DNA of 64,000 nucleotides from contig NZ_CP147012.1 of assembly GCF_037126285.1 (NCBI RefSeq), forward strand, positions 2,750,001-2,814,000. Direction: 5' to 3'. This DNA is from Bernardetia sp. MNP-M8. GTDB lineage: Bacteria; Bacteroidota; Bacteroidia; Cytophagales; Bernardetiaceae. Below the pieces are notes generated by a model. It saw nothing but the letters and a program-made list of their open reading frames with translations, did no database searches and was not told the origin of the DNA. Positions 50,401-58,905 of the stretch are shown piece by piece. Numbering within the stretch: position 1 is the stretch's first letter; each line of letters begins with the position of its first letter. The position numbers were made by a program, and so were the translations under genes.

Positions 50401-51239
50401 GAAAGACAACTTGCTTGCAAATCTATTTCTTGTCCTATTACAGCAGCAGGATTAAAAATATATCTTCTACGACTTGTATTATTATTACTATTGAGTTGTG
50501 TAATTGTACCATTTGGATAAGTATTATTTGTTGCTGTGGTACTGGCTGTATGATTAGCAATATCTACAGACAAAAAATCATTTCCAACTCCATCTATATA
50601 TCCTATTCCTATATTTCCAGCTGTAATACTACCAGTAGTACCCTTAGTCATTGTTCCGTATAAAAAAGTAATTTGTCCACTATCTGTACTTACCGTTGGT
50701 CTTGAGGTTTCTTTAATTTGCATATCAAAACTTGAATTAGAAGCTCCACTATTATAGCTTATTCGCATATTATTACATTGAACAACCATTATTCTATTAG
50801 GAGCTGTTCCTATAACTTTATATCTAACTTCTCCTGTTTGCCAATCTCCATCATCTAAAACTCCACCTATTGTACTACTAGCTCCAAAAGGAGATAAACG
50901 AGCATTATCAGGTATATTATATGTATTTCCTTCTGAAAGTATAGGAATATTACCAAAACGAAGAATGCCATTTGTATTAATACTAAAGGATGTAAAGCGT
51001 TCACCCATAAACCAAACCTCAAAAGGAATAGTAACTATAGAACCCACAGGTACGTTTCCAAAACCGTCATTAAAAGTAGTATGGTTTTGTCCTGTTCCAA
51101 TAATAGTAGCCCATCCTGTTCCTGTGGTCAGGCTTCCTGTTGTATTGGTACTGAAAGTGTAATTAGCTGCATTTTGTGCTTTTATTCCCCACGAAAAGAA
51201 AAAAAACATCAAAAAGAATATGGTAATAATTTTTTTCAT
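47484..51239 (-). CDS. Large T9SS cargo protein with FN3 and two proprotein-convertase P domains
   Basis: 1251 residues. Sec signal (KKIITIFFLMFFFFSWGIKAQ), an N-terminal beta region, a fibronectin III domain (about 275-360, EIDLQASCLSSSSFILNWTDN...GLTPSTTYYYQVYAV), a run of repeats with ...GTLIIEGN/GTLIVQGN (about 440-500), then two P domains of about 130 residues each (IPDNNAAGINRTITVP...SGDWILNISDRVGADVG and IPDNNNTTGVPHTINIP...SGNWTIRVYDLIGGNVG). The C-terminus (YPNPFTDILTLDFSL...GSYLIQLRTSTLQKTFKVVKM) is a T9SS type A sorting signal. So it is exported and probably surface-anchored or released. ATG 51239 is chosen as it directly precedes the signal. Without a catalytic domain, an adhesive or structural role is plausible. 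Confidence 0.9.
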   Translation of the reverse strand: MKKIITIFFLMFFFFSWGIKAQNAANYTFSTNTTGSLTTGTGWATIIGTGQNHTTFNDGFGNVPVGSIVTIPFEVWFMGERFTSFSINTNGILRFGNIPILSEGNTYNIPDNARLSPFGASSTIGGVLDDGDWQTGEVRYKVIGTAPNRIMVVQCNNMRISYNSGASNSSFDMQIKETSRPTVSTDSGQITFLYGTMTKGTTGSITAGNIGIGYIDGVGNDFLSVDIANHTASTTATNNTYPNGTITQLNSNNNTSRRRYIFNPAAVIGQEIDLQASCLSSSSFILNWTDNATNEVGIVLYRSLDGVNYTFDRQLPANTTSTIITGLTPSTTYYYQVYAVTEGKLSALSTTGTVVITTLPASANAVYSRTNGVWNTASTWTTNAVPVASSDVIIGCIVPHTVDVNTPSVSNICRTLLVETGSILNFNAGQTLRVQGDVTNKGTINTNGGTLIIEGNLINTVGATVNIGNGTLIVQGNFQNANTATLSGNTGLFRLGGNFTNQGVYNANLSTMRFDGNAQQLINHTGTSTGQGITTVSNSYNNDAALATPAATNTYNNTTDVSIPDNNAAGINRTITVPTTFGTITNMTVDLDIDHTYVGDLIVTLTSPQGTTITLINRVTLGTGTCGRDNIDVRLSDAAGSTVQSQCTNPTAITGTRRPSQALSAFDGQNPSGDWILNISDRVGADVGAFRNVNLNITTTAYAGLAIPDNNNTTGVPHTINIPATANLISDVNLDIEINHTRIGDLYVRLISPTGTFRDLLANPLNGTGSCTGNSIRVTLDDQAADFVQNQCGAGVPSINGTYIPNQSLASFINENPSGNWTIRVYDLIGGNVGRIMSATLHITTSQLVSFPLSSTLYYHNLLMLNTGAGVRTQNTDINILNAATWTNGVFRADNDHKLIFVDNATSTIAINASHADMKVRKIGNDAFNFPVGNAGWGAPIGISAPSNINHHFTAQYTKQVTPFDPFSKEATIHHVGQCEYWILDRTNGNSNVVVTLSYDEIRSCTVGEENDLKVLRWDGSIWRDHFNGGLIATPYQGVLSLGTITNFSPFTLGADDEFTILPLTLLSFDAKPMENDAILDWTTIGELNHDYFEVERSFTGDNFERIGNIKNPIGRDNTKNTYSFVDKNVGIENREAYYRLKQIDTDGTFSYSDIKKVNWSINDSENQADFIAYPNPFTDILTLDFSLERQETVDIILTDMAGRSIKTISQSFQKGSQKIEFNNLQNLARGSYLIQLRTSTLQKTFKVVKM

Positions 51240-51294
51240 AATTTTGTTCTGATTAATATTCAAGTCCATTATTTTCAAGAAATCATTTATATTG

Positions 51295-51302
51295 CAAAGT
51301 TA
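51295..51302 (-). promoter_or_regulatory. Candidate -7 box of the T9SS protein gene
   Basis: Minus strand TAACTTTG, 55 bases before the start codon. The divergent gap 51240-51669 otherwise holds very AT-rich sequence with no gene I can support. Confidence 0.45.
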
Positions 51303-51669
51303 GGTTTATTAATTAACAGTTAAATTCAATTCATAAAAATCTTTATATTATTATATTTTTTTAAGTGTAAGAGACAAGCAATAAAAAATTTCACAAAAAT
51401 ACACATATTATTTTGTTTTTTTAGCTAAAAATTTTATTAATTATGATTTTTAATAATTTAACAAAATTTTGTTTTGATTTCTTTTATTTATCTAGTTTTA
51501 TGTTTTGCAAAATGTTAATTATATTTTATTGTTAGTTAAATAATTGATAATCAGTCAGAATATCTATTTTAATGTTTTATAAAAATATTGCTTTACAGAA
51601 TAACTTTAAAGTATAATTTATAAAATAAAAATCAAAATCAAATAATCCTATTTTTAATCAAAAATAATA

Positions 51670-52467
51670 ATGCTTACTACCGAATCTAATTCTAATTATT
51701 CCGACTTAGAAAAAATGTCTGTCAAAGAACTTCTTTTTAACATTAATAACGAAGATCAAAAAGTCGCTTTAGCTATAAAAGAAGTAATTGAAAATATTGA
51801 GAATTTAGTAGCTCAAATTATAAGCCGAATGCAAAAAGGAGGACGACTTTTTTACATTGGTGCAGGAACAAGTGGGCGTTTGGGAATTGTTGATGCTTCT
51901 GAATGCCCTCCTACTTTTGGGGTTTCACATGATTTAGTAGTCGGACTTATTGCTGGTGGAGATTCTGCTATCAGAAAAGCTGTAGAGTTTGCCGAAGATG
52001 ACGCAGAGCAAGCATGGAAAGATTTAGCAAAATACAATCCTTGTGAAAATGATACACTTATCGGAATTGCAGCTTCTGGAAGAACACCTTATGTAATTGG
52101 TGGATTAGAACAAGCAAATAAAAATGGACTTCTGACAGGTTGTATTGTTTGTAATACAGACTCTCAAGTAGCAAAAGTAAGTCAGTTTCCTATTGAAGTA
52201 ATTGTGGGAGCTGAATTTGTAACAGGAAGCACACGCATGAAAGCAGGAACTGCCCAAAAACTAGTTTTGAATATGATTTCTACTTCTGTAATGATACAGT
52301 TAGGAAGAGTAAAAGGCAATAAAATGGTAGATATGCAGCTTTCTAACCAAAAACTCATCGAAAGAGGGACTCGCTTTTTGGTAGAAGAACTTGATATTTC
52401 AGAAGAAGAAGCCAAGAAACTATTATTAGAACATGGAAGTGTAAGAGAGGTTTTAAATCAGTTTTAA
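51670..52467 (+). CDS. murQ: N-acetylmuramic acid 6-phosphate etherase
   Basis: 265-residue cytosolic SIS-domain enzyme that cleaves the lactyl ether of MurNAc-6-P in peptidoglycan recycling. Family landmarks: GGRLFYIGAGTSGRLGIVDASECPPTFG, with the catalytic Glu following, VVGLIAGGDSAIRKAVEFAEDD, LIGIAASGRTPYVIGGL, VEVIVGAEFVTGSTRMKAGTAQKLVLNMISTSVMI and KMVDMQLSNQKL. Slightly shorter than the usual ~300 but with all motifs. Its stop overlaps that of the convergent aroE by 4 bases (TTAA). Confidence 0.95.
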   Translation: MLTTESNSNYSDLEKMSVKELLFNINNEDQKVALAIKEVIENIENLVAQIISRMQKGGRLFYIGAGTSGRLGIVDASECPPTFGVSHDLVVGLIAGGDSAIRKAVEFAEDDAEQAWKDLAKYNPCENDTLIGIAASGRTPYVIGGLEQANKNGLLTGCIVCNTDSQVAKVSQFPIEVIVGAEFVTGSTRMKAGTAQKLVLNMISTSVMIQLGRVKGNKMVDMQLSNQKLIERGTRFLVEELDISEEEAKKLLLEHGSVREVLNQF

Positions 52468-53237
52468 ATGCCCCAAATATCAGCAGCAGCTTCTGCCTGT
52501 CCGTGTAGCATTTCCAAACCATTGATGATTTTTGCACCTTTATTTTTACCTTTTGTCAAAAAAGCTGTTTCTTCTGGGTTATAAACTAAATCGTATAAGA
52601 AATAATTTGCATCAATTTTTGAATAATTTTCTTCAGACAAAGGAGGAAAATCATCAATATTGGGATACATTCCTAAAGGTGTTGTATTGATAATTAATTT
52701 ATAATTTGTAATATCAATTTCTGAATAAGGTAGAGTTTGATAAGTAAAGTTATCTTGAATTTGATTGATAGACGAAGAAACAAAGTCAAATTTTATATTC
52801 AAATCTTCTAAAGCTACTTTTACGGCTTGTGCTGCCCCACCAGTTCCCAAAATCAAAGCTGTTTCTTTAAAACCAGTTTTAGATTTTTGATATAAAAACT
52901 TTTCTAAACTACTTTTAAAACCAATATAATCTGTATTGTAGCCTGTTTTTATTCCATCTTTTTCTATTTTGATGGTATTTACAGCTTCAATTCGTTGAGC
53001 AACAAGGTCAAGTTTATCTAAAAAAGGAATAATTGATTTTTTGTAAGGAATGGTTACATTCAATCCTTTTAAAATAGGATTTTCTCTAATTAAATTTTCA
53101 AATTCTTCTATTTTATCCAATTCAAAAAGCTCATATATATAGCCTTCTTTTGGAGAAAGGTTAAGTTTTTGAAATTTTTCTGTAAAGTATTTCTTAGAAA
53201 AAGAATGAGAAAGCTTTTTGCCAATGAGTCCAAACAT
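52464..53237 (-). CDS. aroE: Shikimate dehydrogenase
   Basis: 257 residues, NADPH-dependent step of the shikimate pathway. N-terminal substrate domain with GKKLSHSFSKKYF (the Ser pair) and LKGLNVTIPYKKSIIPFLDKL with the catalytic Lys, then the Rossmann motif LILGTGGAAQAV, NTTPLGMYP, LYDLVYNPEETAFL and the C-terminal GLEMLHGQAEAA. Typical length. It is convergent with murQ; overlapping stop codons leave no room for a terminator. Confidence 0.95.
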   Translation of the reverse strand: MFGLIGKKLSHSFSKKYFTEKFQKLNLSPKEGYIYELFELDKIEEFENLIRENPILKGLNVTIPYKKSIIPFLDKLDLVAQRIEAVNTIKIEKDGIKTGYNTDYIGFKSSLEKFLYQKSKTGFKETALILGTGGAAQAVKVALEDLNIKFDFVSSSINQIQDNFTYQTLPYSEIDITNYKLIINTTPLGMYPNIDDFPPLSEENYSKIDANYFLYDLVYNPEETAFLTKGKNKGAKIINGLEMLHGQAEAAADIWGI

Positions 53238-53330
53238 AGTTTTTAGTGATTAATTTTAGTGATAAGTGATTAGTTAGAAATGCTGTCTTTCAACTAATCA
53301 CTAACCATTAATCACTTATCACTAATTATT
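53238..53330. repeat. Two-armed inverted repeat, AGTGATTA word
   Basis: TTTAGTGATTAATTTTAGTGATAAGTG...TTAG against CTAATCACTAACCATTAATCACTTATCAC..., two or three tandem AGTGAT words in each arm, a short centre. It fills the whole aroE-transaldolase gap. Confidence 0.75.
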
Positions 53331-53987
53331 TTACATATTTAATTTCTTAGCATCTTCTAAAAATGTAGCTAATCCTTTATCTGTCAGAGGATGATTGAGA
53401 AGACTCATAATTACGTTGGAAGGACATGTAACTACATCTGCTCCTACTTCTGCACACTGAATAAGGTGTACAGTATGACGAACTGAAGCAGCCAAAATTT
53501 CTGTATGGAAGCCATAATTTCCAAAAATATCTACTAATTGCTCTATTAAAGCCATTCCATCAGACCCAACATCATCCAAACGACCAATAAAAGGAGAAAC
53601 ATACGTTGCACCTGCTTTAGCTGCCAAAATTGCTTGACCTGCTGAAAAAATAAGTGTGCAATTTGTACGAATACCCTTATCTGAAAAATATTTAATCGCA
53701 CGAATGCCTTCTTTTATCATCGGAACTTTAACGACAATTTTAGAATCAATTTCAGCAAGTTCTTCACCTTCTCTGATAATGTCTTTATACTCTGTACCAA
53801 TAACTTCTGCACTTACATTGTCATCTACAATATCACAAATCGCTTTGTAATGACTAAAAATAGCATCTTTTCCAGTAATTCCGACCTTTGCCATGAGAGA
53901 AGGATTGGTTGTTACTCCGTCCAAAATTCCTAATTCTTGGCATTCTTTGATGTCTTGAAGATTGGCTGTATCTACGAAAAATTTCAT
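53331..53987 (-). CDS. Transaldolase-like / fructose-6-phosphate aldolase (type 3B)
   Basis: 218 residues of the small FSA/TalC class. MKFFVDTANLQDIKE, GILDGVTTNPSLMAK, the Schiff-base Lys in IVVKVPMIKEG, NCTLIFSAGQAILAAKAGATYVSPFIGRLDD, AASVRHTVHLIQCAEVGADVVTCP and the ending HPLTDKGLATFLEDAKK are in the expected order. In Bacteroidota it usually serves as the transaldolase of the non-oxidative pentose phosphate pathway. A possible promoter on the minus strand (CATCTTTGCAG at 54101-54110) is one base off consensus. Confidence 0.92.
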   Translation of the reverse strand: MKFFVDTANLQDIKECQELGILDGVTTNPSLMAKVGITGKDAIFSHYKAICDIVDDNVSAEVIGTEYKDIIREGEELAEIDSKIVVKVPMIKEGIRAIKYFSDKGIRTNCTLIFSAGQAILAAKAGATYVSPFIGRLDDVGSDGMALIEQLVDIFGNYGFHTEILAASVRHTVHLIQCAEVGADVVTCPSNVIMSLLNHPLTDKGLATFLEDAKKLNM

Positions 53988-54167
53988 GTTGTTTTCTTAA
54001 AAATGGTAAAGTGTTTTAATTATCTTGTTCAATTTATATCAAAAACTAAATTTAATTCATTTCGTTTCATACTATATAAAATTGATTCACAAGATTATTC
54101 TGCAAAGATGCGTTTTTTCTCTCAAAAAGCCTTTTTTTTATCACAAGAAAAATAAATTTGCTTTACG

Positions 54168-54175
54168 TATTTTTG
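54168..54175 (+). promoter_or_regulatory. Candidate -7 box for fur
   Basis: TATTTTTG fits TAnnTTTG, 80 bases upstream of the start. No convincing -33 element or Fur box was seen in 53988-54255. Confidence 0.35.
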
Positions 54176-54255
54176 TGGTGTAACTATTTCTTATACTACT
54201 ATTTTATATGTTGATATTCCCTAATATCTAAATTCCAATATCTAATTACTATATT

Positions 54256-54681
54256 ATGCACAATTTCCCCTTACCCACTGAATTTCTAAAAAAACATGAC
54301 CTTCGCAAAACACCTTGTCGAATGGCTATTTTAGAATCATTTTTAAATGCTCAAACAGCTCTTTCACATCAAAATATTGAAGAACTTGTAGGAGAAGAAT
54401 TTGACAGAGTTACTATTTATAGAACACTAACTGCTTTTGAGGAAAAAGGCATTTTACATAAAGTACCTGATATGTCTGGACAAGCAAAATATGCTCTCTG
54501 TGAGAGTAATTGTCAGGAGCATCAACACAAAGAAAATCACGTCCATTTTAAGTGTCAGAAGTGTGAACACGTATATTGTCTCTCTCAAATTCAACTTCCT
54601 AATTTACACCTTCCAAAAGGATATAAAGTAGAAGAAGCCGAATTTCTATTGAGTGGAACGTGTGAGAAGTGTAATTTTTAG
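54256..54681 (+). CDS. Fur-family metal-responsive repressor
   Basis: 141 residues. The N-terminal winged helix has LKKHDLRKTPCRMAILESFLNAQTALSHQNIEELVG and FDRVTIYRTLTAFEEKGILHKV. The dimerisation domain has the metal ligands HVHFKCQKC (Cys100, Cys103), further His near ECHQHKENH and the C-terminal CEKC (Cys136, Cys139), the structural zinc site. The regulatory ligands do not tell Fur from Zur or PerR with certainty. No regulated gene is next to it. Confidence 0.88.
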   Translation: MHNFPLPTEFLKKHDLRKTPCRMAILESFLNAQTALSHQNIEELVGEEFDRVTIYRTLTAFEEKGILHKVPDMSGQAKYALCESNCQEHQHKENHVHFKCQKCEHVYCLSQIQLPNLHLPKGYKVEEAEFLLSGTCEKCNF

Positions 54682-54956
54682 ATAAGAAATCAACAAAAAT
54701 AACTATAAGTAATTTTCTTGTAAACACATTGTTAAAAGGTGTGGATTCTTTTTTATTTCGGTAAAGTTTTAATTTATTTCGACAAACGTATTCTTTTTTA
54801 CGGTAAAATGTAAATTTTTTATTATCTTTAAGTAGTTTGATATACTACTGGGTGAGTAATCTCGTTAGTAAGATAAATGGTTTGAACAAAGTAAATCATA
54901 AAAAATATTCAGACTAAAGAAAATTCAGAAAAAGAATCTTTTAAAGAAACCTAACC

Positions 54957-55757
54957 ATGAAACAATTTTTTACTTATACATTTTACGCTAAGAAAATATT
55001 TCGCTTTCTGTTATTTCTTCTTATTTTGTTAGTGGCAATGCCTATCATTGAAACACCAAAAGTTGAAGCACAGACAACTAAGACAGGAAATTTTTTTACT
55101 AGACGTTTCAAGAGAAAAAATAAATTTCGAAGAAAATCTAAAAATAGCACTGCTTTTCAGCGCAAACCTTTTAGCTGTGATGACATAGGCAAAACCAAAG
55201 TAGAACAAATAAAAGTATCCAAAAAACAGCTTCGTAGATGGGAAGAAGAGCGTTTGGTAAAAGCCGAACAACAAAAATTGAAAGAACAAAGACAAGCAAA
55301 AAATAATACAAAAACCCAAGAAGAAAATATGGTGCTGTCTGCTTCTTCAAAAAATAATATAGAAGAAATAGCTACTCAGAAAAGCAATACTATAAAAAAA
55401 GAAACAGAAACTAAAAAAGAAAAAACAAAGACAGAAGAAGAACAAAAAGAGAAAGAGAGTATAGAAATAGAAACAGCAGGTTGGTATTCTTCTGAAAAAC
55501 CTGATGTACCGAAAATCTCACCTATTAGAATCAATCAAAAAAATGAAGTTATAGGTCAAAAAAATAAAGAAGAATTAGAAATTGCTGCCAAATATTCAAG
55601 ATTAGGTTATACTATCACTTTGGAAAGTAATAATCAAAAACAACTAGAAATAGTCAAACAATATTTACTTTCTATTAGCGCAGAAGAAGAAACTATCAAA
55701 ATAAAACCTTCTGAAACAGCAAATCAGAATGAAGTAAATATAAAAATTGAAAAATAA
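54957..55757 (+). CDS. Exported charged hypothetical protein
   Basis: 266 residues. A long basic N-terminus runs into a signal/anchor helix (FRFLLFLLILLVAMPI), then a basic block (RRFKRKNKFRRKSKN), then low-complexity Lys/Glu/Gln-rich sequence (about 85-185, e.g. KKETETKKEKTKTEEEQKEKES), and finally a beta-alpha C-terminal unit (YSRLGYTITLESNNQKQLEIVKQYLLSI). Not recognised. The preceding gap 54682-54956 holds AT-rich sequence with two TTTATTTCG(G/A) words and no gene. Confidence 0.6.
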   Translation: MKQFFTYTFYAKKIFRFLLFLLILLVAMPIIETPKVEAQTTKTGNFFTRRFKRKNKFRRKSKNSTAFQRKPFSCDDIGKTKVEQIKVSKKQLRRWEEERLVKAEQQKLKEQRQAKNNTKTQEENMVLSASSKNNIEEIATQKSNTIKKETETKKEKTKTEEEQKEKESIEIETAGWYSSEKPDVPKISPIRINQKNEVIGQKNKEELEIAAKYSRLGYTITLESNNQKQLEIVKQYLLSISAEEETIKIKPSETANQNEVNIKIEK

Positions 55758-55788
55758 ATTTACTCTTTAGTTTATCAGTTTATTACAT

Positions 55789-55836
55789 AAATATCCTTTT
55801 ATTTCTCTCCATAGAAATAAGAGGATATTTTTTTAA
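55789..55836 (+). terminator. Terminator of the 54957 gene
   Basis: 18-bp stem (one G-T pair) AAATATCCTTTTATTTCT / AGAAATAAGAGGATATTT with the loop CTCCAT and a T run. Confidence 0.9.
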
Positions 55837-55985
55837 GGTATTTTTGAGTATGTAAATCATTTTGTTTTACACAAAAAAGCATTGCTTTTTTATGGAACAA
55901 ATAAGTTGAGAAATAAGTATCTTTGTTTTTTATTGAATTTATTCTGATTTTTCAGAAATACTAACAGATAACGAATTTTTTTGAG

Positions 55986-56291
55986 ATGATTTTATATAAT
56001 GTTACCGTAAATGTTGAAGATTCCATTCATGATAATTGGATTAAATGGATGAAAGAAACACACATTCCAGATGTTATGAATACAGGCATGTTTGACGAAC
56101 ATAAAGTATTGAAATTATTATCCCAACTCCCAGAAGAGGAAGGGACAACTTATGCTATTCAATATTTTTGTAAGTCTTTAGAAGATTTGGAACACTATCA
56201 GCAAAATTTTGCACCCAAATTGCAAGAAGACCATTTAAAAAGATACGGAAATAAAGTTATTGCTTTTCGTACTATTTTAGAAATTGTTTGA
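55986..56291 (+). CDS. DUF4286 family protein
   Basis: 101 residues: MILYNVTVNVEDSIHDNWIKWMKETHIPDVMNTGMF, TTYAIQYFCKSLEDLEHYQQNFAPKLQEDHLKRYGNKVIAFRTILE. This is DUF4286, a dimeric ferredoxin-like alpha-beta barrel family of Bacteroidota with no known function. Probably transcribed with the DUF1015 gene 136 bases downstream. Confidence 0.85.
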   Translation: MILYNVTVNVEDSIHDNWIKWMKETHIPDVMNTGMFDEHKVLKLLSQLPEEEGTTYAIQYFCKSLEDLEHYQQNFAPKLQEDHLKRYGNKVIAFRTILEIV

Positions 56292-56427
56292 GAAAAACTA
56301 GAAAACTAGAATTGTAGAATGAAAATAATTCTCATATTATTTTCTAATTCGCTTGCTAAATTTCCAGTTTTTATCTCCCTCATTCCTGTTTTCTAAATCT
56401 TATTTCTTAATTCCCAATCCCTATAAC

Positions 56428-57702
56428 ATGGCAGAAATCCGTCCTTTTCGTGCTTGGAGATATAACTCTTCACTTACTAATCAAATTCAAGAATTTACTT
56501 CTCCCCTATTTGATGTTGTTTCGCAAAAACAAAGAGATAAATTATATCAAAATCCATTAAATAGTATTCATTTGTCTGTCCCTTTGGGAGAAAATCCAGC
56601 AGATGATGCTAGAAAAACACTTACAAAATGGATCGAAGACGGAACAATTCAGCAAGATGAAAAGCCTACAATTTATGTTTACTATCAATATTTTGCTCTT
56701 CCTTCACGTATTTCAAAGAAAAAAGAGTATTGTAGAAAGGGTTTTGTTACCATGATAAAAGCGTATGATTGGAATGAAAATATTATTTTAAGACATGAGA
56801 ATACGATTCCTGCTGCTGTAAATGATAGAATAGAATTATTAGAAAAAACGGGACTAAATGTTAGTCCAACTCACGGATTATATGGCGATAGTAAGTTTGA
56901 GTTAGAAAAATATATGGATGAAGCTATCAAGAATCCAATTTATGAAACAGAAGATTATCAAGGTGTAAGAGAAGTTTTTGCTAAGATAGATGAGCCTGAA
57001 ATTGTAGAAAAATTTGTTCAAAAGGTGAAAGATAAAAAAATAATTTTAGCAGACGGACACCATCGTTACGAAAGTTCAATGGTTTATCGTCAGACGTGTA
57101 AAGAAAATAATCCCAATCATACAGGTGACGAATTGTATAATTTTCATTTGATGTATTTGACCAATTCAAACTCAAATGACCTTCGTATTTTGCCTACACA
57201 CCGTTTATTAACAGATTTAGAAATAAGTGAAGAGCAGATTTTAGAAAAACTAAAAGAAGATTTTATTATCAAACCAGTAGAAAATGCCTCTGATTTGAAT
57301 GAAATGATTTGGGGTAAAAAGTGGGCATTCGGACTTATCTTCTTAGAAAATGCCTATAAAATTCGTCTAAAACCAGAAAAATGGGAAACTTTAGCTTGGA
57401 AATTTCCAGATTCTGTCAAAAATCTTGATCTTACTGTACTTCATTATTTTTTTATAGAAAAAATAATTGGAATAAAAGGAAAAGATCAACGCAAGAGTAC
57501 AAACATTGAATTTGAAAGAAATTTCACAGACTGTGTAACCAAAGTCATAAAAGGAGAAGCTGATTTAGCTCTCATTACAAATGCTGTTACGATGCCAGAA
57601 GTAAAAGAAGTTTGTAAGACAGGTTTTACAATGCCACAAAAATCAACTTATTTCTATCCAAAAGCAATTTGTGGATTTTGCTTTGCTAGTGTAGAAGACT
57701 AG
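56428..57702 (+). CDS. DUF1015 family protein (ParB/SerK-like)
   Basis: 424-residue cytosolic protein starting MAEIRPFRAWRYN, then NPLNSIHLSVPLGENPADDARKTLTKWI, GLYGDSK and ILADGHHRYESSMVYR, the landmarks of DUF1015. The DGHHRYE motif resembles the Asp-Gly-x-His-Arg motif of ParB-like and free-serine-kinase (SerK) proteins, so a kinase or nucleotide-using role is possible. The ATG at 56428 is well supported; a longer reading would add a non-conserved hydrophobic leader. Confidence 0.88.
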   Translation: MAEIRPFRAWRYNSSLTNQIQEFTSPLFDVVSQKQRDKLYQNPLNSIHLSVPLGENPADDARKTLTKWIEDGTIQQDEKPTIYVYYQYFALPSRISKKKEYCRKGFVTMIKAYDWNENIILRHENTIPAAVNDRIELLEKTGLNVSPTHGLYGDSKFELEKYMDEAIKNPIYETEDYQGVREVFAKIDEPEIVEKFVQKVKDKKIILADGHHRYESSMVYRQTCKENNPNHTGDELYNFHLMYLTNSNSNDLRILPTHRLLTDLEISEEQILEKLKEDFIIKPVENASDLNEMIWGKKWAFGLIFLENAYKIRLKPEKWETLAWKFPDSVKNLDLTVLHYFFIEKIIGIKGKDQRKSTNIEFERNFTDCVTKVIKGEADLALITNAVTMPEVKEVCKTGFTMPQKSTYFYPKAICGFCFASVED

Positions 57703-57718
57703 AAAAAGCTAGATACAA

Positions 57719-57754
57719 AAAACGTCATTCTATTTTCAAATAAAATGACGTTTT
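57719..57754. terminator. Terminator between DUF1015 and the 57789 gene
   Basis: 11-bp stem AAAACGTCATT / AATGACGTTTT with a 14-base loop and T-rich flanks, suited to both convergent genes. Confidence 0.85.
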
Positions 57755-57788
57755 GTATTTTCTTTAACTAAAAAGCTACTGATTAAGA

Positions 57789-58508
57789 TTATTCATTGGC
57801 ATCTACTTTATAAGTAGTTTCAATATTTCCATCTGCCATAATTTCATACATTCTACCTTCAGTTTTCGATTCTACCATCTTTCCATCTTTATCTTCATAT
57901 TCCAAACAAGTAAATTTATTTTCTTCATTTAATTGACATACTTGTTTACGTGCTTGTTGCTTTCCATTGTTTCCAGCTGTGATATTGTAATGAACATTTT
58001 GGTGGTCAATAGGATTACCATATTCATCAAAAGTGACTATTTTGGCATATTCATAAATGTTTCCATCTTTTGCATAAAACACTAAAGCATGGATTCCTTT
58101 TGGTGTTCCGTCCAATTTACCAATCAAATATAATTCTGCATTGGGTTCTTCTGGAGTTACAAAAATATGCTCTCCATTCTGATTTACAATATCAAAATAT
58201 TTAGTAAACATTTCAGGAGTTACTTCCATTGGAGTCATTTTATCAGCACTCTCAATTCGCATAGGTGCATCTATTTTTGCTACTTTATTATTTACAAAAT
58301 AATCAAAGTCGTACGAAACACGACCATACGTATAAAGTCGGTCTGCTCGTGTATCTAATGAAGGATCATAAACATTATCAGCATCTACTGTGACAACAGC
58401 ATCCACATTTTTATAAGGATTTTCATTGCGTTGTGCATCTGCATCAAAAGAAATTCCACAGAATAAAACAGAGGCAACGGCTAACGAAGAAAAAATTGAA
58501 GTTTTCAT
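57789..58508 (-). CDS. Secreted hypothetical protein
   Basis: 239 residues. Signal peptide MKTSIFSSLAVASVLFCGISFDADAQ. The mature protein is acidic and beta-rich (VDAVVTVDADNVYDPSLDTRADRLYTYGRVSYDFDYFV...GKLDGTPKGIHALVFYAKDGNIYEYAKIVTFDEYGNP). The repeated D-x-D-G / Y-D-x-x-G patterns look like short beta hairpins rather than a known fold. No sorting tail, so periplasmic or released. Function unknown. Confidence 0.65.
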   Translation of the reverse strand: MKTSIFSSLAVASVLFCGISFDADAQRNENPYKNVDAVVTVDADNVYDPSLDTRADRLYTYGRVSYDFDYFVNNKVAKIDAPMRIESADKMTPMEVTPEMFTKYFDIVNQNGEHIFVTPEEPNAELYLIGKLDGTPKGIHALVFYAKDGNIYEYAKIVTFDEYGNPIDHQNVHYNITAGNNGKQQARKQVCQLNEENKFTCLEYEDKDGKMVESKTEGRMYEIMADGNIETTYKVDANE

Positions 58509-58675
58509 AATAAAAAATTAAGGTTAAAAAATAATTTATTTATTGTATTTTGAATGAATAAAGAATACCTAATTTGTATTTGATACAATAATAAATTTGT
58601 AATAATTCTATCTTATTAACCTTTCAAATAACTCAATGTTTTAAAAAATATAGATTTGTGAGTTTTATTAAAAAA

Positions 58676-58689
58676 AGCGAAGTCTCGCT
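58676..58689 (-). terminator. Orphan terminator, minus strand
   Basis: Minus strand AGCGA-GACT-TCGCT followed by TTTTTT. No minus-strand gene lies between it and 61910, so it would end a transcript starting in 58690-58905 or an antisense run. Elsewhere in the gap 58509-58905 are alternative hairpins at 58769-58796 and 58851-58874. Confidence 0.5.
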
Positions 58690-58905
58690 AATAGTTGGTT
58701 TTCCTTACAAGATAATTTAATTCAGATTTACTGTTTCAATTTTTAATAGATTTGCCTACTTTTATTTCGGAATAATTATTGAATTATTCTTATTCCTTAG
58801 TTTTCTCTGTTTTTTCGTATTTCCTCTCTATTTTCAACCAGTAATTACTTATTTCCCTTACTTTTTTGGGAAATGATAAGTGATACCATAAATAAAATAA
58901 TAATA

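Noticed and set aside
49141-51162. Several plus-strand open frames opposite the T9SS protein gene
   Set aside because: They are shadows of a long repetitive coding gene and give composition-biased peptides.
52464-52467. Overlapping murQ and aroE stops as a special arrangement
   Set aside because: A TTAA overlap of convergent stops arises easily in AT-rich DNA.
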